Of a stretch of 64,000 nucleotides of DNA, positions 18,777 to 28,621 are shown piece after piece. The DNA is from Leptospira kobayashii (GTDB lineage Bacteria > Spirochaetota > Leptospiria > Leptospirales > Leptospiraceae), in the NCBI RefSeq assembly GCF_003114835.2, contig NZ_AP025028.1:2632001-2696000 (forward strand), written 5' to 3'. A program made the translations under genes and the position numbers. Under the pieces are notes generated by a model, which worked only from the letters and a program-made list of their open reading frames with translations, was not told the origin of the DNA and made no database searches. Position 1 is the stretch's first letter. Every line of letters begins with the position of its first letter.

Positions 18777-19547
18777 ATGAATCTGATCACATTTCCCGCG
18801 TTAACCGACGCGGTTATTTATACCTACGGATTTTACATCTTTCTTTCTGTATTTGTTTTTAAATTGGAATCCTCCGGGACATTCAATCTTCCTTATAGTA
18901 AATTTGCAAAAGGCCAAGGAGTTTCCCCCAAGGTTGGGATGTTTATCATCTACTTTTTGCCTATACTTGCCTACCTATACACTTGGAATTCATCGGACAA
19001 TCCCAAACTTTTCTATCAATGGATCACTCTACTCGCCTTCGTCATTCATTTCGGGAAAAGATGTTTGGAAGTATTGTTCTTACATAAATTTTCAGGAAGG
19101 ATAGGAATGCTCGGAGTGTTTTTTATCACGATTGCATACAGCAATATCGGATTAGTTACCGGGTCTTTGCACAATCATACTCCCGAATCCCTAGCGAACC
19201 AAATTCCTGTTTGGTGGACAATTTTGGGTGCGGTTATTTTTCTAATTGGTCAAACGGGAAATCTTTACCATCATATTTTACTTACCAAACTCAGATCGGG
19301 AAATGAAAAAGAATATAAAATTCCGAACCAAGGTTTGTTTCAAAAACTGGTTTGCCCTCATTATTTTTTTGAGCTGGTTTCCTGGCTTGGGTTTGCGATT
19401 CTTTCCACTTATATTGATAGCTTTTTCATACTGATCATTATGACGGCTTATCTCTCAGGAAGAAGCAACCGGACTCGGGAATGGTATCTGGAAAAACTAC
19501 CCGGTTTCCCTTCGGAACGAAAGAGAATTTTGCCGGGAGTCTATTAG
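18777..19547 (+). CDS. Steroid 5-alpha-reductase-like membrane enzyme
   Basis: The 256-residue polytopic protein has six or seven hydrophobic segments. Its C-terminal half carries the 3-oxo-5-alpha-steroid 4-dehydrogenase pattern: GNLYHHILLTKLR, then IPNQGLFQKLVCPHYFFEL, then SNRTREWYLEKLPGFP and a terminal SERKRILPGVY. Family members reduce a C=C bond conjugated to a carbonyl in steroids, polyprenals or enoyl-CoA, using NADPH. Only one base separates it from the FAD enzyme stop, so the two are surely co-translated and may act in sequence on one lipid. Substrate unknown. Confidence 0.8.
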   Translation: MNLITFPALTDAVIYTYGFYIFLSVFVFKLESSGTFNLPYSKFAKGQGVSPKVGMFIIYFLPILAYLYTWNSSDNPKLFYQWITLLAFVIHFGKRCLEVLFLHKFSGRIGMLGVFFITIAYSNIGLVTGSLHNHTPESLANQIPVWWTILGAVIFLIGQTGNLYHHILLTKLRSGNEKEYKIPNQGLFQKLVCPHYFFELVSWLGFAILSTYIDSFFILIIMTAYLSGRSNRTREWYLEKLPGFPSERKRILPGVY

Positions 19548-19567
19548 AAAAAATTAGGGATGAAAGC

Positions 19568-19586
19568 GTGGGAAATGTTTTCCCGC
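19568..19586. terminator. Hairpin between convergent genes, possible terminator
   Basis: GTGGGAAA-TGT-TTTCCCGC forms an 8-bp stem with one G-T pair in the 54-bp gap between the 5-alpha-reductase-like gene and lgt. No long T-run follows, so termination efficiency is uncertain. Confidence 0.4.
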
Positions 19587-19601
19587 CGATTCCATTTTAA
19601 A

Positions 19602-20627
19602 TTAAGGTAACTTAACCTCAGGCATTCCATATTTTTTCCATTTCCATGTGAAATAGAAAAACCCCATCATCCCGCTGACAAGCACCCCCAAAGAAATCAA
19701 TTGCGCATAGGTCAAATCCGCAAAAGCGATATTTCGATCTCCCCGAAAGAACTCGATGATAAACCGGTTGAATCCGTAATACATCCAAAACACGAAAAAT
19801 AACTTTCGTTTGGCGAATTCCACCGATTCCAGTTTCACAATCAGAATATAACAAATAGCCATAAGAAACACTTCATACAATTGGGCAGGATGAACGGGAG
19901 GAGCGATCACTGGAAACGGAAACAAGCCCTTCGCGACAAGAACCGATTTGTAATCACCAGTTGCTACGGGAGGATAAAAAGAAGAAAGTTGCGCCAGATT
20001 TGTAAATCCTTCCGCACGAAGAGATTCCATTGATTTAGGAACGGGAATGTCGATCAGATTGACTTGTCCCAAGAACAGATTTGAAATTACAGCAAGAGGA
20101 TTTTCCGAAGTTGCATATAACGCATGTAATCCGTTCCATCTCTCCATCCAATCCACGCTATTTTCGGAAAAAACGACACCGAAAATGGAATTTGTAGGAT
20201 TCCCGTAAGCATCCCCGTTCAAAAAGCAGGAAAAACGACTGAGACAAAGCCCCAATGCGATCGGTGTCATAAGAGAATCGCACCAATGTAGGAAATTTTT
20301 TCCTGTTAGCTGGCAATACAACCAACCGCCGAATCCTGTTCCGATCGTTCCACCGAGAATGGCAAATCCGCCGGAAGGCTGAAATAAAACCAAAGGATTG
20401 TTTAAAAATGTCGCGGTATCCCAGAAAAGATAATGAAATAGGCGGGCAAAAACAAATCCCATAAGAATCGCCACGGAATATGCATTTACAAACCATTCAT
20501 TGGAATAACCCGCCCGTAAGGATTTATGGCGTTGGTAAAAAAATCCCATCACAAGGATACCTAATACCCAATGGCCTTCATAACCCCGAACCTGATAACC
20601 GAATATATCAAAATTAATTGGAAACAT
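19602..20627 (-). CDS. lgt: Prolipoprotein diacylglyceryl transferase
   Basis: Transfers diacylglyceryl from phosphatidylglycerol to the lipobox Cys of prolipoproteins in the inner membrane. The 341-residue polytopic protein shows GFAILGGTIGTGFGG, LSRFSCFLNGDAYGNPT (variant of the GRxGNFxNxE signature), VHPAQLYE and the late RFIIEFFRGDRN. The signature loop is divergent (Ser and Ser-Cys replace the Gly and Gly-Asn). I prefer the ATG at 20627 with CAGGTGA before it; a GTG at 20630 overlaps the TRL-gene stop as GTGA. It is last in an operon behind two small lipoprotein genes. Confidence 0.88.
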   Translation of the reverse strand: MFPINFDIFGYQVRGYEGHWVLGILVMGFFYQRHKSLRAGYSNEWFVNAYSVAILMGFVFARLFHYLFWDTATFLNNPLVLFQPSGGFAILGGTIGTGFGGWLYCQLTGKNFLHWCDSLMTPIALGLCLSRFSCFLNGDAYGNPTNSIFGVVFSENSVDWMERWNGLHALYATSENPLAVISNLFLGQVNLIDIPVPKSMESLRAEGFTNLAQLSSFYPPVATGDYKSVLVAKGLFPFPVIAPPVHPAQLYEVFLMAICYILIVKLESVEFAKRKLFFVFWMYYGFNRFIIEFFRGDRNIAFADLTYAQLISLGVLVSGMMGFFYFTWKWKKYGMPEVKLP

Positions 20628-20962
20628 CACTCACCTGAAACCTTTGTACAAACTATACCGAAATAATATATATATAAAATACTGTATTTTACAACCACAC
20701 GATCAACTATCCCAAGTTTGGTGATTTTTCCTTTTTGGGCCGCTTTATAAATGGACGAATTCCCGAATGCAACAAGGCCCAAAAGATTATAAGAACAGGC
20801 TTCGCCTTTTTTATAATAAGTTTCCGCATTCGGAGAAATAGACCCTACCGGTTCTATATAGGCAAGCACCGCCGATGTTGTCCCCAAAGAAGTTTGAGAG
20901 CCTGTGGTGCCGCAGTGAAAAATACAGAAAAAACTAAGGGCAAAGACAAAATACCGAAACAT
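20627..20962 (-). CDS. TRL-like family lipoprotein (copy 2)
   Basis: A 111-residue protein starting MFRYFVFALSFFCIFHC, a lipoprotein signal with Cys17 as the likely lipid site. The mature part keeps the TRL pattern: GEACSYNLLGLVAFGNSSIYKA, then GKITKLGIVD, and a late Cys (GIVCTKVSGE). An ATG 12 nt further upstream (20974) overlaps the preceding stop as ATGA and is the alternative start; I chose 20962 because GGGGA is then at usable distance. The gene meets lgt within a GTGA/ATG junction, so all three genes are translationally linked. Confidence 0.8.
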   Translation of the reverse strand: MFRYFVFALSFFCIFHCGTTGSQTSLGTTSAVLAYIEPVGSISPNAETYYKKGEACSYNLLGLVAFGNSSIYKAAQKGKITKLGIVDRVVVKYSILYIYYFGIVCTKVSGE

Positions 20963-20970
20963 GGGAAATA

Positions 20971-21279
20971 TCATTCCCCATAAACAATGGTGCAAACTTG
21001 GCCATAGACTAAAAATATATTGGTAACGCTTCGATCCACAACTCCGACTTTGGAAATACCGCCTTTTTGCATGGCATGAATCAAAGAAGAATCTCCGCCC
21101 GCATAAAGTCCGAAAAGATTGATGGAACATGCTTCGCCTTTCTTAACGAAGATAGGAGAAGGCCCGAGAGTCACAGGTTCTTGGTCTATTTTAAAAATCG
21201 CTGAGCCCAATGGGGAAATAAATCCGGTTGTGACACATCCCGAAAATAAAAGTCCCGACAGGAGGATTAAAAATTTCAT
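20971..21279 (-). CDS. TRL-like family lipoprotein (copy 3)
   Basis: A 102-residue paralogue of the next gene. The signal MKFLILLSGLLFSGC gives a clean lipobox (FSGC, Cys15). The mature domain has GEACSINLFGLYAGGDSSLIHA, then GGISKVGVVDRS, and a late Cys (GQVCTIVYGE). It is clearly a tandem duplicate of copy 2, diverged, and related to copy 1 at 14.2 kb. Function unknown. It is the second gene in a minus-strand run ending in lgt. Confidence 0.82.
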   Translation of the reverse strand: MKFLILLSGLLFSGCVTTGFISPLGSAIFKIDQEPVTLGPSPIFVKKGEACSINLFGLYAGGDSSLIHAMQKGGISKVGVVDRSVTNIFLVYGQVCTIVYGE

Positions 21280-21327
21280 AAGAATAATGAGCTTAAAAGG
21301 GATTTTGTGTAAAGAGAAATTAGGAAA

Positions 21328-21624
21328 TTATTTTTTAGCGCCTTCGGGGGCCTGAGGGGAAAACTTCTCTGCCAACCGGAATCTCCATTCCGATTCAGGA
21401 TGATTCAACTGAACCCAACCTTGCGCATGATCCCAACGCCCGTCGGATTCCACGGATTCCCAAAAATACGCCTGATTCATATATTTGTAGGTATCAAGAA
21501 TATCTAATAAATCGCGTTCTTTGCGTGGAAATTCGTTCACTTTTTCTAGTCTGGGTAGGAAACTGGAACGGTCGATTTGTTTTTTTAAAGGAAAGGATCT
21601 TTTTTGAAAAAGAAAAGAGAACAT
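21328..21624 (-). CDS. Small hypothetical protein
   Basis: A 98-residue frame 48 bp upstream of the TRL pair on the same strand. The translation has protein-like composition (ILDTYKYMNQAYFWES, DHAQGWVQLNHPESEWRF) with several Trp, which argues against chance, but no domain or signal peptide is recognised. GGAAG sits right against the ATG, too close for a normal ribosome-binding site, so the start is uncertain. It may be the first gene of the lgt operon. Confidence 0.55.
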   Translation of the reverse strand: MFSFLFQKRSFPLKKQIDRSSFLPRLEKVNEFPRKERDLLDILDTYKYMNQAYFWESVESDGRWDHAQGWVQLNHPESEWRFRLAEKFSPQAPEGAKK

Positions 21625-21656
21625 CTTCCGATTTACCGAGAATAAATAAGTAGGCC

Positions 21657-22466
21657 ATGGCGATCACGAAAGAGAAAAAAGCTGATTTTAATGAGAAACT
21701 GGTAGATTTCAAAAACTACCTGGAGGAACTCAAAAAAGAAGCGAATATGTACAAACTCCAGTCCAAAAAAAACAAGGACATGGAACCTTATTTCAATATC
21801 GCGCTGGCAACAAACTCGCTGAAGTCAATTAACACCTGTCTTATGATCAACGAGTTATCGACCGCAATTTTAGAAATCAATAATAACAACTATCTGGAAA
21901 CGGCTAGAAAAGAAATTTACAACTGCATTTCATTTATCGAAAAAACAGTAAGCAATAACATAGACGGCTCCCTCTCAGAAAACAAAGATCTACTTGCCAA
22001 AATAGAAAGAATAACACCTACACAAAGATTGAACCTGATCAAAGGACTGAGAGAAGCGATCAAAAAAACAAATATCGCTTTCGGACCCAATTCAAAATGG
22101 AAATGGAGTTGGCCCGATATCCATTATCGATTGGCCGGATGCGCCAAAAATCTCTTCGATTTTATCGCTTATGAAAAAGAACAAGATCTTGACAACCCTT
22201 ATTATTATACACGTAGGGAACATTTTAATTTAATTATCGAACTCTCCAACTCCGCCGCACAGGACTTTCGTTCCAAATTTGAAATGTCGACACAAGATTC
22301 CACGGATTTGAAACACTCTGTAGTCATGTTAGAGATGAATAGAAAAATATTTCAAATCACAGGTGAAACGGAAGACCTGGAAAAAACCAAAACTCTCATC
22401 GAATCCTTCCAACAAAAGATCGCAGACCTGGAATCCGATGACAAAAAGAAAAAAAAGAAACAATAA
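21657..22466 (+). CDS. Coiled-coil hypothetical protein
   Basis: A 269-residue, largely helical, highly charged cytosolic protein with no signal peptide. Long heptad-like stretches ([39 protein letters not shown]) flank a central block with [15 protein letters not shown] and [15 protein letters not shown]. The C-terminus is a Lys-rich tail. No catalytic motif or known domain is seen. The gene stands alone before trxA and diverges from the small hypothetical gene 33 bp away. Likely genus-conserved; function unknown. Confidence 0.75.
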   Translation: MAITKEKKADFNEKLVDFKNYLEELKKEANMYKLQSKKNKDMEPYFNIALATNSLKSINTCLMINELSTAILEINNNNYLETARKEIYNCISFIEKTVSNNIDGSLSENKDLLAKIERITPTQRLNLIKGLREAIKKTNIAFGPNSKWKWSWPDIHYRLAGCAKNLFDFIAYEKEQDLDNPYYYTRREHFNLIIELSNSAAQDFRSKFEMSTQDSTDLKHSVVMLEMNRKIFQITGETEDLEKTKTLIESFQQKIADLESDDKKKKKKQ

Positions 22467-22538
22467 TCGACGTTTTTCCCCCGTTTCCACAGTCTAGTAC
22501 TTAGAACGGGCATTACCTTTCAAAGGAGAAACAGAAAT

Positions 22539-22850
22539 ATGGCATTAACAGAAGTCAATGACGCCAATTTCAAAGCAGAGACTGCAAGCGGTATGGTACT
22601 TGTAGATTGTTGGGCGGAATGGTGTGGTCCTTGTCGTATGGTTGCGCCGGTGTTAGATGAGCTTTCCACTGAAATGTCTGAAATCAAAATCAAAAAGCTG
22701 AATGTTGATTTCAACCAAAAGACAGCACAAGAATTAGGAATTCAATCCATTCCAACTCTACTTCTTTACAAAGATGGGGTTTTAGTTGATAAAGCGATCG
22801 GAGCACTTCCGAAGCCGCAAATCAAAAAATTCATCGAAAACCACAAATAG
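22539..22850 (+). CDS. trxA: Thioredoxin
   Basis: A cytosolic dithiol-disulfide oxidoreductase. The 103-residue length is typical, the active site is WC29GPC32 in AEWCGPCRM, and the cis-Pro lies in SIPTLLLYKDG. AAAGGAGAAA is a good ribosome-binding site ahead of the ATG. The next gene starts 18 bp after its stop, so co-transcription with the MBL/cNMP-binding protein is likely. No reductase gene is in the window. Confidence 0.97.
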   Translation: MALTEVNDANFKAETASGMVLVDCWAEWCGPCRMVAPVLDELSTEMSEIKIKKLNVDFNQKTAQELGIQSIPTLLLYKDGVLVDKAIGALPKPQIKKFIENHK

Positions 22851-22868
22851 GAAGTCGACGCTCCCCTC

Positions 22869-25022
22869 ATGGTAAGTTCAGAACCAAACGGTTTCATAGC
22901 GCTCTCCAGAGGGGGGTACCTAGTAGATACTTCGGAAGGATACATCCAATTCGGATCTCCTCCCGAAACGATCAAAGACACTATGGGTCTTGAAAAAAAG
23001 ACTCCCCTCGTATTCGTATTACCCAATAAATTCTTTCATGTGGAAAAAGGAATCAGCGTAGCTGAACTTGAATTTCCCATCTATTTTAACTTTTTTTTCC
23101 GGGGAGGAAAAAAAACCTTCATCGTCTGCACCCAAGAACAGAAAGAACAACTAACAATCGTTTTAGGTGAATCCCTGATGGGTCCTGCAGAGCTCAACCT
23201 TGCTTCCGAATTCATAGACGGAGAAGCCACTTTCGGGTTTCCCGATATCAAAGCGGAAATGGCATACTTCCGTAGTTATAAATCCATGGACGATGTTGTG
23301 GAATTTATATTGTTTGATGAAAATCAAAAAGTTAAATTCGGCGGGATTACCATAGAGCACCTGCCATCTAACGAATTTTTGGTGGTCGATCAGGATCGTA
23401 AAACGAAGATCCCCGGTGAAGTGGATTTCCATGTTAAATTCGATATTGGAAAAAGATTACTGGAACCGTTTCAGCCGCCTCTGATAGGAATCACTTGCCT
23501 CGGTCCTTCCCATGGTTTTGATCCGAATGACAACACCTCCGGTTTTATCATTTGGCTGAACGGCCAAGGAATTATGGTGGACCCGCCTGTGAATTCCACA
23601 GAATGGCTTCGCGAATCCAATGTTAACCCTAAATTCATCAACTCCATCATTCTCACCCATTGCCATGCGGACCACGATGCGGGAACATTTCAAAAAATCC
23701 TGGAAGAATCAAAGATTACGATCTATGCAACTGCAACCGTGATGGAATCTTTCCTACGCAAATACTGCAGTTTGACTAAGATTCCCAGAAAAGAAATCAC
23801 TGATTTATTCGATTTTATACCTGTAGTCATCGGTCGTCCCACAATTATCAACGGTGGAGAGTTTTACTTTCATTATGCGATCCATTCCATTCCTTCCGTA
23901 GGTTTCGAATTTTTCTTCCAGGACCAATCTTTCTATTATACTTCCGATCACCTGAATGATCCGGAAGCATTCGAAGATATGTATAAAAAGGGAGTTCTAC
24001 CGGAAACTAGGTTCCAATTTCTAAAAGATTTTCCCTGGGATCGCAAAATCATCTATCATGAAGCAGGAGTCCCTCCCCTTCACACAAGAATCAGTTATCT
24101 CGCAACTCTTCCCGAAGAAGTACAAAAAAGAATTACAGTCTATCATATTGCTTCCAAAGATATGCCGACGGGCACTCATCTAACGCTTGCTAAATTCGGA
24201 ATTGAAAATACGCTTTATCCTGAAATCACTCCACCGAAACACCAGGATGCTTTCAAACTTTTGGAAATTTTATCCCAGATTGATATTTTCTCCGGTTTCC
24301 CGATCGAAAAGGCCAAAGAATTTTTACAAATCGTAAAAGAAGAAAAATTCCGCCGAGGAGAACAGATCATCATAAAAGGCATCAAAGGTGATCGTTTTTA
24401 TATCATTGCCTCGGGGAATGTCCGGTTCGAAGGTTTATCAGGGGATCATTCCGCTGTAAAACGATATGGTACTTATGAATACTTCGGCGAAGCTTCTTTG
24501 ATACTAGATACTGTTCGCCAAGCGGATGTTTATGCGGAAACGGATGTGGTTGCATTGACAATCGATAAAACCAGGTTCCACCAATTCATTCGTGGCTCGA
24601 AATTACATGAAAACCTGGTCAAATTGAATTCCATTCGGGAAACAAATACCTGGAAAACCCTGACGGAATCGCAAACATTCCGGGGACTTACCAGTTATCA
24701 AGTGACTCAGCTGGAATTGATTCTGAAATTTGAAACAATCAGATCCGAAGATGTTCTGATCGAAGAAGGACATTCCTTCGAAAAAGCATTTATCGTAAAA
24801 TCAGGAACCGTTGTAGTTATGCAACACCACCGCACCATCCGCGAATTGGGTCCCGGTGACTTTGTCGGCGAAATTTACCCTCTTACCAAGAAACTACCTT
24901 CCAGCTATACATTCATTGCTTGGCCCGGCACAGAACTCTATGTGTTGGGACAAGAAGACGCAATCCAATACATCAAGAAAAATCCAGGCGTCTATATGAA
25001 ACTGAACACTGTTTATAATTGA
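22869..25022 (+). CDS. Metallo-beta-lactamase-fold protein with two C-terminal cyclic-nucleotide-binding domains
   Basis: A 717-residue three-part protein. Residues ~1-200 are an N-terminal region I do not recognise. The middle (~200-450) is a metallo-beta-lactamase fold with T-H264-C-H266-A-D268-H269, the metal-binding motif of this superfamily, and later Asp/His ligands (YTSDHLND). The end has two cyclic-nucleotide-binding domains (about 465-590 and 600-717). The first keeps the phosphate-binding-cassette features (FGEASLILDTVRQADV: GE and Arg); the second (GEIYPLTKKLPSS) lacks the Arg and is probably degenerate. It could be a nucleotide-gated hydrolase or a cNMP phosphodiesterase with product sensing. 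It lies 18 bp after trxA. Confidence 0.85.
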   Translation: MVSSEPNGFIALSRGGYLVDTSEGYIQFGSPPETIKDTMGLEKKTPLVFVLPNKFFHVEKGISVAELEFPIYFNFFFRGGKKTFIVCTQEQKEQLTIVLGESLMGPAELNLASEFIDGEATFGFPDIKAEMAYFRSYKSMDDVVEFILFDENQKVKFGGITIEHLPSNEFLVVDQDRKTKIPGEVDFHVKFDIGKRLLEPFQPPLIGITCLGPSHGFDPNDNTSGFIIWLNGQGIMVDPPVNSTEWLRESNVNPKFINSIILTHCHADHDAGTFQKILEESKITIYATATVMESFLRKYCSLTKIPRKEITDLFDFIPVVIGRPTIINGGEFYFHYAIHSIPSVGFEFFFQDQSFYYTSDHLNDPEAFEDMYKKGVLPETRFQFLKDFPWDRKIIYHEAGVPPLHTRISYLATLPEEVQKRITVYHIASKDMPTGTHLTLAKFGIENTLYPEITPPKHQDAFKLLEILSQIDIFSGFPIEKAKEFLQIVKEEKFRRGEQIIIKGIKGDRFYIIASGNVRFEGLSGDHSAVKRYGTYEYFGEASLILDTVRQADVYAETDVVALTIDKTRFHQFIRGSKLHENLVKLNSIRETNTWKTLTESQTFRGLTSYQVTQLELILKFETIRSEDVLIEEGHSFEKAFIVKSGTVVVMQHHRTIRELGPGDFVGEIYPLTKKLPSSYTFIAWPGTELYVLGQEDAIQYIKKNPGVYMKLNTVYN

Positions 25023-25071
25023 CCTATTTTCGCCATTCTTTTACCATAGGGATGCAAAGGAGTCAAACCGC

Positions 25072-26202
25072 ATGGATCGAATCCTGCCTTTTACAGAAGA
25101 GCACCAACAATTCCGAGAAATGACTCGGAAATTTTTTGAAACAGAAGTCAAACCCCATCATGAAGAATGGGAAAAGAATCATATCGTCCCGAAAGAAGTC
25201 TGGAGAAAAGCAGGCGAATACGGCTTACTTTGTCCGAATGTAGATCCCGCTTACGGTGGTGCAGGCGCTGATTTTCTATACAATGTTATCATCATTGAAG
25301 AGTCCGCAAAAGTAGGAAACAGCGGTTTTTTTATCTCTCTCCATAACGATGTAATTGCTCCTTATATTTCCACTTATGCAAACGATGAACAAAAGAAACG
25401 TTGGCTACCGAAATGTGTTTCCGGAGAAAGCATACTTGCCATTGCAATGACCGAGCCGGGTGCCGGATCGGATTTAAAATCTCTCAGAACCAGTGCTGTA
25501 GATAAGGGAGACCACTACATTGTAAACGGCCAAAAAACTTTTATCTCCAACGGTCAACTGTCGGATCTCATCATAACAGCCGTTAAACATGACAACGGAA
25601 CAATATCTCTACTTATGGTCGAGGAAGGAATGGAAGGATTCGAAAGAGGAAGAAACCTTGACAAGATCGGTTTGAAAGCTCAGGACACATCAGAGCTTTA
25701 CTATAACGATGTCAAGGTGCCAAAATCAAATCTCATCGGAACACAAGGACAAGGTTTTCGTTACCTGATGCAAAAGCTAGCTCAGGAACGTTTGGTTCTG
25801 GCACTCGCGGCCGTAGAAGCAACAAGACTAGTACAAAGAATTACCTTACAATATATCAAAGAACGTAAAGCATTCGGTCAGAAGATAGGTTCTTTCCAAA
25901 ACACAAAGTTCAAGATGGCGGAGATGGCAACCGAATTGGAAATGTCCCAGGTATTTTTGGACAAAGTGATCATCGAACACATGAAAGGTGAAAATACTAC
26001 GGTAGAAGCATCCATGTGCAAATGGTATGCGACTGAAATGCAAAAAAGACATACGGACGAATGTTTGCAATTCTTCGGTGGCTACGGTTATATGATGGAG
26101 TATCCTATCGCACGCGCTTATTTGGATGCACGCATTCAAACCATCTATGCGGGAACGACTGAGATTATGAAAGAAATCATCGGACGCGGACTCGGATTAT
26201 AA
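25072..26202 (+). CDS. Acyl-CoA dehydrogenase (LCAD/IVD-type)
   Basis: An FAD enzyme that makes the first double bond in acyl-CoA beta-oxidation or branched-chain catabolism. Signatures are AMTEPGAGSDLKSL (~125-138) and FGGYGYMMEYPIARAYLDAR. The usual catalytic Glu of the MCAD-type YEGT motif is Ala here (IYAGTTEIMKE). Glu239 in QERLVLA occupies the helix-G position used as base by long-chain and isovaleryl-CoA dehydrogenases, so the enzyme should be active and of that type. At 376 residues it has normal length. Its chain specificity is unknown. Confidence 0.93.
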   Translation: MDRILPFTEEHQQFREMTRKFFETEVKPHHEEWEKNHIVPKEVWRKAGEYGLLCPNVDPAYGGAGADFLYNVIIIEESAKVGNSGFFISLHNDVIAPYISTYANDEQKKRWLPKCVSGESILAIAMTEPGAGSDLKSLRTSAVDKGDHYIVNGQKTFISNGQLSDLIITAVKHDNGTISLLMVEEGMEGFERGRNLDKIGLKAQDTSELYYNDVKVPKSNLIGTQGQGFRYLMQKLAQERLVLALAAVEATRLVQRITLQYIKERKAFGQKIGSFQNTKFKMAEMATELEMSQVFLDKVIIEHMKGENTTVEASMCKWYATEMQKRHTDECLQFFGGYGYMMEYPIARAYLDARIQTIYAGTTEIMKEIIGRGLGL

Positions 26203-26238
26203 TTCGAATATCCGAATACGAAAACTGACGAAACAAAA

Positions 26239-26269
26239 CCACAAGGTCACAGATTTCTGTGGCCTGTGG
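26239..26269. terminator. Strong hairpin between acyl-CoA dehydrogenase and thiC
   Basis: CCACAAGGTCACAG pairs with CTGTGGCCTGTGG around a short T-rich loop: 13 bp with a single bulged A and one G-T pair. On the minus strand it is followed by GGTTTTGTTTC, so it best fits a thiC terminator; it also lies directly downstream of the plus-strand gene. Confidence 0.6.
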
Positions 26270-26305
26270 CTACAAAAGTATTTAAGCTCTTTCTTTTCCT
26301 TTTCT

Positions 26306-27850
<1,545 letters not shown>

Positions 27851-27899
27851 CTAGGGAAGAATTTGTATAAGACTATACAAAAATAGATTTAGCTCTTTT

Positions 27900-27980
27900 C
27901 CGTTTCCCTTCGCTGGCATTATCCAGATCAGGTTCATGGGGACTCTCTCAGAGTTTCTTTACGAAACCCACCCCCAACGG
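27900..27980 (-). promoter_or_regulatory. TPP riboswitch (THI element) controlling thiC
   Basis: Read on the minus strand the stretch contains the hallmark elements in order: GGGGGTGGG, CTCTGAGAGAG, then GAACCTGATCTGGATAATGCC and AGCGAAGGGAA. The ends pair as P1 (CCGTT / AACGG). It binds thiamine pyrophosphate. No clear terminator follows before thiC, and the leader continues to the GGGAGG site, so translational control (ribosome-site sequestration) is the more likely mechanism. Confidence 0.96.
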
Positions 27981-28145
27981 TTATAACTCAAGGCTAAAGT
28001 GAACGACTGAATTTGACAACGATAAATTGAGGAGATTTTATCCATCCTAGTTTATCAAAAACCGGTTTATCGGATTTTTAGAAAAGTTTTTGGAGATAGA
28101 TTGTAGAAGAGAGAAAAAAGAATGCAGTATAACTTTTATTAACTG
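27981..28145. other. Intergenic region between the thiC leader and the PilZ gene
   Basis: About 165 bp that must hold the thiC promoter. A weak TTGTCA-like -35 is seen on the minus strand near 28013-28018, with no convincing -10. Nothing else is recognised. Confidence 0.4.
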
Positions 28146-28517
28146 TTAACCGGCGATCCTGCCCTTTCTTTCCATTCTATGAATGTAGACTTGAAGATCC
28201 TGTTTTCCTTTAGGTCCGATTTCAGTGAACTGCACCCCGTAAATTCCCTCTTCTTTGGATTTTTTACCGATTTGTTTGATCACTCCTCGCGCCAAAAAAT
28301 CCGCAAGATCTCCGGGAAGTGCTACAAGAATTTCAATTTTTTCATTCATATCCCATTCTTCAAAATGATTAGGCGCCACGATCCCGATCCCTCCGAGACT
28401 CAAATCCCTAGCCTTCAAAACATCCAATAGTACGGAACCCATAAGATGCACTTCCACAGGCTCTTTCTCTTCCGGGATCACTCGGACAAATTTACGTTTA
28501 TCTTGGCTTTGCGGCAT
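28146..28517 (-). CDS. PilZ-domain protein (c-di-GMP effector)
   Basis: A 123-residue stand-alone PilZ domain. The N-terminal basic loop KRKFVRVIP supplies the RxxxR motif, and DLSLGGIGI supplies the (D/N)xSxxG motif that together bind cyclic di-GMP. The rest is the beta-barrel, with GVQFTEI near the end. Such single-domain proteins act by binding c-di-GMP and changing partner interactions, often in motility. It is a single gene with no partner next to it. Confidence 0.88.
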   Translation of the reverse strand: MPQSQDKRKFVRVIPEEKEPVEVHLMGSVLLDVLKARDLSLGGIGIVAPNHFEEWDMNEKIEILVALPGDLADFLARGVIKQIGKKSKEEGIYGVQFTEIGPKGKQDLQVYIHRMERKGRIAG

Positions 28518-28621
28518 TTCAGGTAAATTAAGGTAATAAAATAAGAATGTAAACCAGGATTTATCATTTTCTTTCGCTTGATAAAAGAGAAAAAGGTCGG
28601 GGAATAGAAGGGAAACGAAAT

